Of a stretch of 8,784 bases of DNA, positions 1 to 6,748 are shown piece after piece. This DNA comes from Comamonadaceae bacterium. GTDB lineage: Bacteria; Pseudomonadota; Gammaproteobacteria; Burkholderiales; Burkholderiaceae_C. The DNA lies in the NCBI GenBank assembly GCA_947374105.1, contig CANCAO010000047.1, forward strand, positions 1-8,784. The letters are read 5' to 3'. Positions within the stretch are counted from its first letter, which is position 1. Each line of letters begins with the position of its first letter. Both the position numbers and the translations under genes were made by a program. A model generated the notes under the pieces. The model searched no databases and was not told where the DNA came from. It was given only the letters and a program-made list of their open reading frames with translations.

Positions 1-842
1 ACGGTGCTGTCGTTCACCCGCACCACGCCTTTGACGCCACGCATAGTCTTCACCGCATCAGCGTTAAAGCTCACCAGCTTGCCGCCAAACACGGGGCAGT
101 CCTTGATGGCCGCGCACAGCATGCCGGGCAACTGAAGATCGGCCCCATACACCAAGCTGCCATTGAGCTTTTGCTGGGTGTCAAGGCGCGCCATGGGCTT
201 GCCCGCGATGGCCCAATCTTTGGGGTTTTTCAGCACAATGGTTTTGACATCGGGTGGGGTGAGCTTGGACGCGGCTTGCGCCACTTGGCCGTAGCGCAAC
301 TGGCGTTTGCTGGCCGCGTGGGTGATCACGCCCTTGCTGACCTTGAGCTCACCCACCGGCACATTCCATTGGTTGGCTGCGGCTTGCAGCAGCATCATGC
401 GGGCTGCTGCGCCGCCTTGGCGCACGTACTCTTGCGAGATGCGAATGCCCCGGCTGCCGCCAGTGGACATCTCACCCCAGGCGCGCTTGCGCGCTACGCT
501 TTGGCCGGGCGTGGGCATCTCGGTGCTGACTTTTTTCCAGTCGCACTCAAGCTCTTCGGCCACCAATTGGGCGAGGCCGGTGCGCGTGCCCTGGCCCATC
601 TCGGAGCGGGCGATGCGGATTATGCAGCGGTCATCCGGTTTGATGACGACCCAGACGTTGACTTCGGCGTCTGTCGCAGCCAGTGTGGCTTGTGCATTGG
701 CCTCTGGCATGTAGAGCGGCAGGCCCAGCGCCAGCCCGCCTGCGGCGATGGAGCTTGAGCCGACGATGAAGGAGCGGCGCGACAGCGTGAGTGCTGCGGG
801 GGCGGCTGTGGAGGAAGGGGTGTCAATGAGGTTGGATTTCAT
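1..842 (-). CDS. iorB: Molybdopterin-binding subunit of an IorB / xanthine dehydrogenase-type oxidoreductase (partial, N-terminal 280 aa)
   Basis: The minus-strand frame is open from an ATG at 842 to the window edge, so only the N-terminal third or so of a protein usually over 700 aa is visible. These subunits bind the molybdenum-pterin cofactor and hydroxylate aldehydes or N-heterocycles with water; the partner iron-sulfur subunit takes the electrons. Residues 1-50 look like a Tat signal: SRRSF at 21-25, a small/hydrophobic stretch, then ANA as a possible cleavage site near 50. The mature part has MGQGT (82-86) and a STGGSRGIR segment (about 126-134), both typical of the cofactor-binding domain. 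The start is supported by GAGGA about 9 bases upstream. The gene lies 17 bp behind the iron-sulfur subunit gene, so the two are co-transcribed. Substrate cannot be told; isoquinoline, aldehyde or nicotinate-like compounds are all possible. The symbol is by family only. Confidence 0.88.
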   Translation of the reverse strand, partial: MKSNLIDTPSSTAAPAALTLSRRSFIVGSSSIAAGGLALGLPLYMPEANAQATLAATDAEVNVWVVIKPDDRCIIRIARSEMGQGTRTGLAQLVAEELECDWKKVSTEMPTPGQSVARKRAWGEMSTGGSRGIRISQEYVRQGGAAARMMLLQAAANQWNVPVGELKVSKGVITHAASKRQLRYGQVAQAASKLTPPDVKTIVLKNPKDWAIAGKPMARLDTQQKLNGSLVYGADLQLPGMLCAAIKDCPVFGGKLVSFNADAVKTMRGVKGVVRVNDST

Positions 843-859
843 GATGTGTGCGTCCTCGA

Positions 860-1468
860 TCAAGCGGTGTGGTTATGTTGGTCGCAAGCGGCGGCGGCTT
901 GCGTTGGCCTGCTCTGCGTGGGCATGGCCGCGGCCAGCAGTTCAAAGGCACTGGCGCCAGAATGCTCAGCGGCAAACACACCGGTGAATTCGCCGGTGTA
1001 GCCGTTGGCTGCCGCCATCTTTTTGTTGCCCGCCGCCAAGTGAATGGCCGCGCGAATGCGCTGGTAGGTGCCGCAGCGGCAGATGTTGGTCATGACATCG
1101 TCAATGTCTTTGTCAGTCGGCTTGGGGATGCGCTTGAGCAGATCGACCGCCGCCATGATTTGCCCCGATTGGCAGTAGCCGCACTGGGGTACATCCACCG
1201 CAGCCCAGGCTTTTTGAATCGGGTGCGAGTTGGTTTTAGACAAGCCCTCAATCGTGGTGATGCGTGTGCCGACCAGTGCCGACGCGGGGATAGAGCAAGA
1301 CCGAGTGGGCGTGCCGTTGATGTGCACCGTGCAGGCGCCGCACTGCGCTATGCCGCAGCCGTACTTGGTGCCTGTCATGCCCAGCACTTCGCGCAGGGTC
1401 CACAGCAGGGGCATTTCGGGTTCGACATCCAGGGCGTGGTCTTTGCCGTTGACGTTGAGTTTGATCAT
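860..1468 (-). CDS. iorA: (2Fe-2S)-binding subunit of a molybdenum hydroxylase, IorA type, with long C-terminal extension
   Basis: This 202-aa protein is the electron-transfer subunit pairing with the molybdopterin subunit encoded just downstream. The N-terminal plant-type ferredoxin domain has C38, C43, C46 and C58 (spacing C-x4-C-x2-C-x11-C). The helical second domain carries C96, C99, C130 and C132 (CGYCQSG and ICRCGTY), the usual ligands of the second cluster. Family members normally end soon after the [14 protein letters not shown] segment, at about 150-160 aa. Here some 50 further residues follow, rich in Ala and ending in a His/Asn stretch, with no motif I know. There is no signal peptide, so export would need to ride on the partner's Tat signal. 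AAGGA lies about 8 bases before the ATG and supports the start. The stop precedes the partner gene by 17 bp, and that gene's ribosome site overlaps this stop. Confidence 0.93.
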   Translation of the reverse strand: MIKLNVNGKDHALDVEPEMPLLWTLREVLGMTGTKYGCGIAQCGACTVHINGTPTRSCSIPASALVGTRITTIEGLSKTNSHPIQKAWAAVDVPQCGYCQSGQIMAAVDLLKRIPKPTDKDIDDVMTNICRCGTYQRIRAAIHLAAGNKKMAAANGYTGEFTGVFAAEHSGASAFELLAAAMPTQSRPTQAAAACDQHNHTA

Positions 1469-1605
1469 GGGTCTGTCCTTAGGAAGTGAGGGTAAGAAGG
1501 CATCGCGGCTGCGTGAGGCTGGGTGATTTATAAAGCTTTCCTGAGGCTTAACCCATCCGTCAATACCCTAGGGTCTGATGAGGGGTATCGTGCACAATCC
1601 CACCC
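1469..1605. promoter_or_regulatory. Divergent intergenic region between iorA-type gene and lgt
   Basis: These 137 bp must hold the promoters for both directions. The palindrome TTTATAAA (1527-1534) offers a TATAAA-like -10 on either strand, about 60 bp from the iron-sulfur gene start and 70 bp from lgt; no good -35 sits at the right distance on either side. Closer to lgt lie a perfect 10-bp palindrome, ACCCTAGGGT (1565-1574), and an overlapping pair ATACCC (1563-1568) / GGGTAT (1583-1588). These are possible operator sites. No Shine-Dalgarno sequence is close to the lgt ATG; the nearest purine run (GAGGGG, 1580-1585) is about 20 bases away. The promoter assignment is tentative. Confidence 0.4.
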
Positions 1606-2433
1606 ATGCTCATCCACCCCCAAATTGACCCCGTCGCCCTACAACTTGGCCCCTTGGCCATTCACTGGTATGGCTTGACTTACCTGGCCGCGTTTGCCCT
1701 CTTCATGCTGCTGGGTATGCAACGTCTAAAGCACCAGCCGTTTGCGTCTATCACGGGGCCAGGCGCGTGGAGTCGGCGTGATGTCGAAGACATCTTGTTC
1801 ATGGGCGTGATGGGGGTGGTGGTGGGTGGGCGCGTGGGCTATTGCCTGTTTTACAAGCCGGGCTATTACCTGAGTCACCCGCTTGAGATTTTGGCGGTCT
1901 GGCAGGGCGGCATGAGCTTTCATGGTGGCCTGTTGGGCGTGATTTTTGCGATGATTTGGTTTGCCTACACGCGCCAACGGCATTGGCTGCAAGTCACCGA
2001 CTTTATCGCCCCCTGCGTGCCCACGGGACTGGCCGCGGGGCGGGTGGGCAACTTTATCAATGGCGAGCTCTGGGGGCGCTTGGCTGCGCCCGATCTGCCC
2101 TGGGGCATGGTCTTTCCCCAAAGCGGAACGTCACTGCCGCGCCACCCTTCACAGGTGTACCAGTTCTTGCTGGAAGGCCTCTTGCTGTTTGTGCTTCTGT
2201 GGCTGTATGCCCGCCATCCGCGCAAGCGGGGGCAGGTGTCTGCCGCTTTCTTGACGGGTTACGGTGTGTTTCGTTTTACCGCAGAGTACTTTCGCGAGCC
2301 CGATAGCCACCTAGGCCTACTGGCTCTGAACATGAGCATGGGGCAGTGGTTGTGCGTGCCCATGGTGTTGGGTGGGTTGGCGCTGTGGATGTGGGCTAGC
2401 CGTCAGAGCAGGGCAGCCACTGACTTGGCGTGA
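1606..2433 (+). CDS. lgt: Phosphatidylglycerol--prolipoprotein diacylglyceryl transferase
   Basis: Lgt transfers the diacylglyceryl group of phosphatidylglycerol to the lipobox cysteine of prolipoproteins in the inner membrane, the first step of lipoprotein maturation. The 275-aa length is close to the usual size and several hydrophobic segments span the protein. Recognisable family motifs are the N-terminal IHWYGLTY (19-26), SFHGGLLG (105-112) with the conserved His106, and [13 protein letters not shown] (145-157) with Arg146, Asn149 and Glu154. Then come HPSQVYQ (180-186) and [12 protein letters not shown] (222-233). These match the functionally important His, Arg and Glu positions known in E. 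coli Lgt. The start is fixed by the conserved opening ([11 protein letters not shown]), although no clear ribosome site precedes it. The 3' end overlaps the convergent malonyl-CoA decarboxylase gene by 31 bp. Confidence 0.97.
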   Translation: MLIHPQIDPVALQLGPLAIHWYGLTYLAAFALFMLLGMQRLKHQPFASITGPGAWSRRDVEDILFMGVMGVVVGGRVGYCLFYKPGYYLSHPLEILAVWQGGMSFHGGLLGVIFAMIWFAYTRQRHWLQVTDFIAPCVPTGLAAGRVGNFINGELWGRLAAPDLPWGMVFPQSGTSLPRHPSQVYQFLLEGLLLFVLLWLYARHPRKRGQVSAAFLTGYGVFRFTAEYFREPDSHLGLLALNMSMGQWLCVPMVLGGLALWMWASRQSRAATDLA

Positions 2434-3710
2434 ACGACCTCGCCATGAACAAATTTTTCATGGTTAGCCTCGACCTGGCCCAAGTCATATAGGTAGTTGA
2501 CCATCAGCCCACAGGACTGTTTGAGGCCCTTGCGTGAGGGGTCGCCCAGTAAGTTGATGCGCTCCAACCGCGCCCCGTTGTCCAGGTGGAAACGTGCCAC
2601 GGGGTCGGCCCCGCTCAATATGGACTGATGCGCAAGGTAAGCGCTGCAAAGCCTCATCAGTGCAGCTTGCTGGTCTTTGGATAAGCCGCGTTGCAGCGTG
2701 GCATTGGCCAAGGTGGACAGGTCACCCTTAGTGGCTTTGAGTAGCTCTTCTTTGGCTTCGCTCAGGCGCAGCCCCAAGCCACGCTTTTTGCCATGGAGGT
2801 GATGAAAGTCTGTGGTGGCCTGTAGCCAAGCCGAAAAACCAGGAATGGGCGACAAAGTGCAAAAGGTCTTGATCTGAGGCAGTTCTTTGTGTAACTCTTC
2901 TGCCACGCGCTTGATCAAAAAATTGCCCATGGATACGCCGCGCAAGCCCGGCTGGCAATTGCTGATGGAGTAAAAGGTCGCCACTTTGAATTGATCAGGT
3001 GTCAAGGGTTTGGACTGTTTGTCGATCAAGGGCGTGATGCAGGCAGGCATTTCTGGCACCAGCGCCACTTCTACAAAAATCAGGGGTTCGTTAGGCAGCT
3101 GGGGGTGGAAAAACGCGAAACAGCGGCGATCAGGGGCCAAGCGGCGGCGCAGATCGTCCCAGCCATCAATGGCATGCACGGCTTCATGCTCGATGAGCTT
3201 TTCGAGCAGTCTGGCGGGTGAATTCCAATCGACTTTTTGTAACTCTAAAAAGCCAGGGTTGAACCAACTAGAGAGCAGGTGCAGCAAATCATCTTCGAGC
3301 GAGCCTAGCTCGGGGTTGGCTTTGAGGTTTCGCAGCAGCGTGCTGCGCATGGAGACAATTTCCGCAGTGCCGCCCGGTGTGCGGTTAATGCGGCGAAACA
3401 GCTCTTGACGCGGTGGCTCAGACACCTCAATGAGTTGTTTAAGGTGCTCAGCTGATTGATCTTTGGCGTAAGCCTGGGCGGCGCTGAGGACGGCATCCGG
3501 GCTGGGGGCAAAATCACGGACCAAGCGCAAGAAAAATTCAATGAGTTTGTCTTCTGGCAGGTGCTTGAAATGCTCAATCAACTGATGGGCAATGACAACG
3601 CTGTTGGCCTGACCGCGCTCTGACATGAGCACCTTGCAATCCTCCATCAAAGTGCTTAAAGCACGCTTATTCGAGGCTTTTTTCACAACTTTCTTCAGAC
3701 CGTCCAGCAT
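2403..3710 (-). CDS. mcd: Malonyl-CoA decarboxylase
   Basis: This 435-aa protein matches the MCD/MLYCD family, which converts malonyl-CoA to acetyl-CoA and CO2 in the cytoplasm. It has an N-terminal helical domain (about 1-170) and a GNAT-like catalytic domain. TLSPIPGF (285-292) carries Ser287, [13 protein letters not shown] (374-386) carries His375, and MVNYLY (403-408) holds the conserved C-terminal Tyr. By alignment from memory these match human Ser329, His423 and Tyr456. The residue at human Glu302 is Ser here ([10 protein letters not shown], 258-267), which I believe is common in bacterial members. AAAGGG lies 5-10 bases before the ATG. No malonyl-CoA synthetase (matB), carrier (matC) or GntR regulator is adjacent, so it may serve to remove surplus malonyl-CoA rather than to grow on malonate. 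It may be read from its own promoter or from the ssb-like operon upstream. Confidence 0.95.
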   Translation of the reverse strand: MLDGLKKVVKKASNKRALSTLMEDCKVLMSERGQANSVVIAHQLIEHFKHLPEDKLIEFFLRLVRDFAPSPDAVLSAAQAYAKDQSAEHLKQLIEVSEPPRQELFRRINRTPGGTAEIVSMRSTLLRNLKANPELGSLEDDLLHLLSSWFNPGFLELQKVDWNSPARLLEKLIEHEAVHAIDGWDDLRRRLAPDRRCFAFFHPQLPNEPLIFVEVALVPEMPACITPLIDKQSKPLTPDQFKVATFYSISNCQPGLRGVSMGNFLIKRVAEELHKELPQIKTFCTLSPIPGFSAWLQATTDFHHLHGKKRGLGLRLSEAKEELLKATKGDLSTLANATLQRGLSKDQQAALMRLCSAYLAHQSILSGADPVARFHLDNGARLERINLLGDPSRKGLKQSCGLMVNYLYDLGQVEANHEKFVHGEVVHAKSVAALL

Positions 3711-3732
3711 GTTTTCCCTTTGTATATAAGTT

Positions 3733-3756
3733 ATTTACCTTTAAATGTTGGTAAAT
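3733..3756. promoter_or_regulatory. Perfect inverted repeat upstream of malonyl-CoA decarboxylase (candidate operator)
   Basis: ATTTACC (3733-3739) and GGTAAAT (3750-3756) are exact reverse complements separated by 10 bases, ending 22 bp before the start codon. The half-site length and about 17-bp centre-to-centre spacing would suit a dimeric regulator, though a hairpin in the mRNA leader is also possible. No cognate regulator gene is nearby. Confidence 0.4.
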
Positions 3757-3782
3757 GCAGTCTTCACTACGGCATCTATTGT

Positions 3783-3813
3783 CTTATATTCGGCTCGGTA
3801 TTTTTTCACTCAA
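3783..3813 (-). promoter_or_regulatory. Candidate promoter for malonyl-CoA decarboxylase
   Basis: On the minus strand, TTGAGT (3813-3808, overlapping the stop of the SSB-like gene) could be a -35. ATATAA/TATAAG (3789-3783) could be a -10, with an 18-19 bp spacer. Transcription would begin near 3775, placing the 7-10-7 inverted repeat inside the leader. The surrounding 95 bp are much more AT-rich than the rest of the window and show no terminator for the upstream operon. Confidence 0.35.
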
Positions 3814-4099
3814 TCGCGAGAATTTTGGTGGCAATCATGTCCAAAGCGGGCCGCGCGTTGCCTTGCTTGTCGATCCACACCTTGGGGGTGAGCGATCCCG
3901 ACACGGCCAAAGCATCGCCATCGTCCAGCGCCAAGAGTGCGCTGCTGGCCTCTGTGCTGAAGGTGATGACGTTGACGATGATGGGGTCGGCCTCGCTGGT
4001 GTTCGTTTTGACTTTGGCCAAGGTGAAGCTGCTGTCATTTTTGCCCTGACGGGTTTCGGCCAAGCCGACCAGGTGGCCGGAAATCAGACCTTCAATCAT
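3806..4099 (-). CDS. SSB-like OB-fold single-stranded DNA-binding protein, short form
   Basis: This 97-aa protein resembles a bare SSB/PriB OB-fold. The best match is the C-terminal half, GDALAVSGSLTPKVWIDKQG (61-80), then an ALDMIATKIL strand. This parallels the 'G-x-x-V-x-(V)-x-G-x-L-x-x-(K)-W-x-D-x-x-G' signature of SSB. It ends right after the fold, so the glycine-rich linker and acidic C-terminal tip with which replicative SSBs recruit partners are absent. An ATG at 4099 is preferred over a 44-residue longer frame because AGGAG lies 6 bases upstream, and because this ATG overlaps the preceding stop as ATGA, implying translational coupling. It is the last gene of a five-gene operon. It is unlikely to be the main chromosomal SSB. 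ssDNA binding is inferred from the fold only. Confidence 0.8.
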   Translation of the reverse strand: MIEGLISGHLVGLAETRQGKNDSSFTLAKVKTNTSEADPIIVNVITFSTEASSALLALDDGDALAVSGSLTPKVWIDKQGNARPALDMIATKILAIE

Positions 4100-5364
4100 G
4101 TGGGGCTCCTGGCGGGTGAGGTTGGGCTGGCGATATTGCACTCGCGCCGTAGCAGGGCCAGCGCATCCGCAGTGGCTTGGGGTTTGTCGCTGCGCAGCAC
4201 GGGCTCGGCGTCGGTGATGAAGCTGTCCCACAGGTGCAGGTAGTCGATCTGGAGTTGTGCTGGGGCGTGCTGCACGACAAATTGCCGGGGCAACTCGGCA
4301 TCCAGGCCAGATCTTTGAATTTTCTTGACTAAGCTGGACGCCAATTTTTCGCTCAACAACGTGGCATGGCTGCCGCCTGTGGCAATGCGCAGGAACAGTG
4401 TGAGCAGCGAGCTGTCATCGCTGTGGCCGCCCGTGGCCTTGTCCCACACCGCCGAGTTGCTGCGCTCAAAATGCTCCAGTTCAGCCAGCGGGTCTTCGCT
4501 CCAAAAATACCGGCCCATGAAGGCGGGGGTCTGGGTGAACAGGCGGCGCACGGGCAAGCTCGTGTCCAAGATGCGCGGCAGATCTGCCGCCACTGAGGCG
4601 AGAACCGTCTGCACCACCTCACGCCATTCGGCAGGCAGGTCTTTGGGCAGGGCCAACGGCACATTCGCTGCGACAGGCGGGGCGTTGTTTGGGAATTTTT
4701 TACGCAGACTCAGCACCATTCTTTCAAAGACCAGCCAGTCGGGTAGGGTGCTGCGTTTGCACAGGCGGGTGAGAAGTGCGGTGCGAATCACCGCTTCTGC
4801 GTCTGTGCCTGCGGCTTCGAGTTCATTGGCGTCCACCTCAAACTGCTCTGCCATCCAGACGGCAGCCTCGACCAGGAGGGTGGTCTGCGCACGCGCGGTG
4901 AGTTCTGCGTGGTATTCAGGCAAAGTACGCAGGGACCACTTGGCCAGCAGGGGAATGTGTTCGTCTTGAAAACCGGCGCGCTCATGCAGGCCAAAGTGGC
5001 TGCTCTGAGGCAAAGCGATCAAAGCCTTGAGCATGTCGGAGCCTCCCTTGGAGCGCGATAGCAAGCTGTTGTCGCGCAAGGCTTGGGCGGCTTTGTGTAA
5101 GTCGCCCGCAGTAGATTCCTCTAAGTGCAGGCTAATGAGGTTGACCATGCGGTCTTTGGCCCGCTCTAAGTCGGGGCGCAAATACTCGGTGCCAAAGTAG
5201 CGTGCAATTTGCACCATGCCTTTGGGCGCCTCTTCACACATGGCAGCGAGTTTTTTCGGGGAGATGAACCCGTGGTGAACGCCGTATTGCAAGGCCTTTT
5301 CAAAAAATGGCCGATCGTCAAATAGGACGACTGATTGGGGAGCAGGTTCGATGCGATCTGACAT
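4096..5364 (-). CDS. Conserved-looking protein of unknown function, 422 aa
   Basis: I do not recognise this family. The predicted protein is soluble and mostly helical, with no signal peptide, no membrane segment and no metal-binding cysteine cluster. Alternating hydrophobic/charged stretches occur throughout, for example DLHKAAQALRDN (87-98). A Pro-rich hinge (NNAPPVAANVPLALPKDLP, about 225-243) divides it into two halves. The last roughly 10 residues are Ser/Pro/Ala-rich and look disordered. The start at 5364 lies 26 bp after the upstream stop. The only purine-rich site (GAAGG) is about 17 bases away, so coupling from upstream is likely. Its stop overlaps the SSB-like gene by 4 bp (ATGA). 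Position between an acidic-tailed protein and an OB-fold protein suggests a shared role, but no biochemical function can be given. Coding status is supported by length, codon style and operon fit. Confidence 0.87.
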   Translation of the reverse strand: MSDRIEPAPQSVVLFDDRPFFEKALQYGVHHGFISPKKLAAMCEEAPKGMVQIARYFGTEYLRPDLERAKDRMVNLISLHLEESTAGDLHKAAQALRDNSLLSRSKGGSDMLKALIALPQSSHFGLHERAGFQDEHIPLLAKWSLRTLPEYHAELTARAQTTLLVEAAVWMAEQFEVDANELEAAGTDAEAVIRTALLTRLCKRSTLPDWLVFERMVLSLRKKFPNNAPPVAANVPLALPKDLPAEWREVVQTVLASVAADLPRILDTSLPVRRLFTQTPAFMGRYFWSEDPLAELEHFERSNSAVWDKATGGHSDDSSLLTLFLRIATGGSHATLLSEKLASSLVKKIQRSGLDAELPRQFVVQHAPAQLQIDYLHLWDSFITDAEPVLRSDKPQATADALALLRRECNIASPTSPARSPT

Positions 5365-5390
5365 GGCGCGTGTGACTTTGACCTTCGCCT

Positions 5391-6140
5391 TCAGATGGCA
5401 GATTCTTCGTCGTCCTCGCGGGCTGCGGGGGTGGCGCGGCCACGGTCTGTGTCGCTGGTTTCAATCCGTGTGTCTTCGTCGTCTTGATCGTCTTCAGTGT
5501 CAAGGCCCAGCGCCTGCGCACGTGCTTGCGCACGCATCACCAGCACGGTCTCGGTGAACAAGTCGGGGCATTCGTAACGCAGGTGCCAGGCCAACTGCAT
5601 CCAGTCACCATCTGCCACTTCGTCAAGCTCTAGGCGCGGGCTGGCGTAGGCCGATGCCAACAGTGCTGTCTCAGACAACATGTCGCCATCTTCTTCGACC
5701 GTGTCAAACGTGCCGGTGCGGGCAAAGGCTTCGATACGGCCCCATTTCTCCGAGAAATAGTTGGCCATGGCGGTGCTTCCGCCGTCCAGCTCGGAGACAG
5801 CCGTCAAAAACTCAACCGGGTCGGCATCATCCCGAAAAATGATGGAGTTGACCATGCCGCGCAAATGGGTGTGGGTGAGGTCTTTGTACTGTTTTTCGAT
5901 CACAAGGGCTTGGGCAAATTGGGCTGGTGTGACGAGCAAATTCACAATCGATCCTTTCGATTGATCGTATTCGCGGATGACGGCCAGAATGTCCTTGGGG
6001 GCGAGCTGCTCCAGCACCACCATCAGGGCGCGGTCGCCCTCAGCATCGGCCAGCTCGGTGAGGGCCGACTCGGCACCCACGATATCGCCTGCGGCTATCA
6101 GGCTTTGGGTTTTGGCGATCAGGGCAAGATGGTGGTTCAT
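5391..6140 (-). CDS. Protein of unknown function with acidic C-terminal tail, 249 aa
   Basis: The first 210 residues look like a compact helical domain, opening with MNHHLALIAKTQSLIAAGD, a pattern like a helical-repeat hairpin. The remaining 40 residues are disordered and acidic (LDTEDDQDDEDTR at 213-225, later REDDEESAI at the end). No family is recognised. The frame is open a further 55 codons upstream, but that extension is Thr/Pro-rich and lies antiparallel to nothing; it is simply another frame of the acidic linker coding region of the preceding gene. The ATG at 6140, 4 bp after that gene's stop, is therefore the better start. The ribosome site is weak (GCAAAGAA), consistent with translational coupling. 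A role in the same complex or process as its operon partners is an inference from gene order alone. Confidence 0.85.
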   Translation of the reverse strand: MNHHLALIAKTQSLIAAGDIVGAESALTELADAEGDRALMVVLEQLAPKDILAVIREYDQSKGSIVNLLVTPAQFAQALVIEKQYKDLTHTHLRGMVNSIIFRDDADPVEFLTAVSELDGGSTAMANYFSEKWGRIEAFARTGTFDTVEEDGDMLSETALLASAYASPRLELDEVADGDWMQLAWHLRYECPDLFTETVLVMRAQARAQALGLDTEDDQDDEDTRIETSDTDRGRATPAAREDDEESAI

Positions 6141-6144
6141 GGTG

Positions 6145-6720
6145 TCATTCTTTGCGGTCAAAGCCTTGCTCGGCCATCCAGTTGGCACCGGCTTCTTCGC
6201 GGGTTCGCCCATCGCCGTCGTCTGCGTCGTCGGCGGAGAGGTGTTTGTCGGTGCGGTCTGCGTTGTCGTCGTCAGCGCTCTCATCTTCGTCACTGTCGTC
6301 ATCATCGCTGGCGTGGCTATCGTGCGCGTGCTGGGGATGGCTCTCCATGTACTCCAAGGCGGCAGCTACACACAAAAACCAGTCACCAGCGGCTTGCTTG
6401 CGAAGTGTCTTGATGATCGGGGCTGCCCAGGGCGCTATTTCAAGAGAGGGGGCCAAGTCGTCCCACTCGGGCAAATCTTCGGGCTCTTGGCTCAGCAGTT
6501 GCTGCATGGCCACTGCAGAGGTGAAGCGAAACGCTTTGTGCAAGACCACGGTCACCATCTCGGGGCTGAGCTCGATCATGCTGACCAAAAAATCCAACTC
6601 ACCACGGCGTTCTGCAAGTCGCTGATTCAGGATGTTAAGCCCTTCGGAGTCCGAACACATGTCATCAAGTTCGGCCCGGTAGGCAGAGCGCAGATTGTGG
6701 AAGAAGGGTGATATTTGCAT
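6145..6720 (-). CDS. Protein of unknown function with acidic linker and short C-terminal motif, 191 aa
   Basis: Residues 1-130 form a probable helical domain (MQISPFFHNLRSAYRAELDD at the start, GDWFLCVAAALEYMESH at 112-128). Residues 134-171 are almost entirely Asp, Glu, Ser and Ala, with runs such as DDDDSDEDESADDD. The protein then ends in a distinct non-acidic peptide, TREEAGANWMAEQGFDRKE (173-191), which looks like a tethered binding motif. I do not recognise the family. A GTG at 6774, inside the J-domain gene, would add 18 Ser/Thr/Pro-rich residues. I prefer the ATG at 6720, 28 bp after the J-domain stop, because the sequence becomes domain-like there, but neither start has a good ribosome site. 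Both the acidic tract here and the acidic tail of the next protein stand out against the other genes in the window. Confidence 0.82.
   Translation of the reverse strand: MQISPFFHNLRSAYRAELDDMCSDSEGLNILNQRLAERRGELDFLVSMIELSPEMVTVVLHKAFRFTSAVAMQQLLSQEPEDLPEWDDLAPSLEIAPWAAPIIKTLRKQAAGDWFLCVAAALEYMESHPQHAHDSHASDDDDSDEDESADDDNADRTDKHLSADDADDGDGRTREEAGANWMAEQGFDRKE
6208..6321 (-). repeat. Low-complexity GAC/GAT-rich tract encoding an Asp/Glu-rich linker
   Basis: About 114 bp of imperfect GAY/GAR/TCN triplets encode residues 134-171 of the 191-aa protein. It is a coding low-complexity tract of the sort prone to triplet slippage, not a dispersed repeat. Confidence 0.6.
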
Positions 6721-6748
6721 GTGGCTTGGCGGGTATTTGAAAGTGGGG

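Noticed and set aside
171..1489. Plus-strand open frames opposite the IorA/IorB-type genes
   Set aside because: They are antisense shadows; the minus strand encodes clear cofactor-binding and cysteine-ligand motifs here, and the plus-strand translations show no domain pattern.
3716..3730. TATATA (3723-3728) as the -10 of malonyl-CoA decarboxylase
   Set aside because: It lies about 2 bases from the ribosome site, so initiation there would remove the Shine-Dalgarno; the TTGAGT/TATAAG pair further upstream fits better.
4100..4231. 44-residue N-terminal extension of the SSB-like protein
   Set aside because: It lies inside the 422-aa gene in another frame, is Arg/Gln/Pro-rich, and would ignore the AGGAG site and the ATGA stop-start overlap.
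4325..4969. 214-aa plus-strand open frame opposite the 422-aa gene
   Set aside because: Antisense shadow rich in Ser/Arg/Ala with no recognisable domain and no ribosome site; it contradicts the tightly coupled minus-strand operon.
6141..6305. 55-residue N-terminal extension of the 249-aa protein
   Set aside because: It is Thr/Pro-rich low complexity, produced by reading the acidic linker codons of the preceding gene in another frame; the ATG at 6140, next to that gene's stop, fits an operon.
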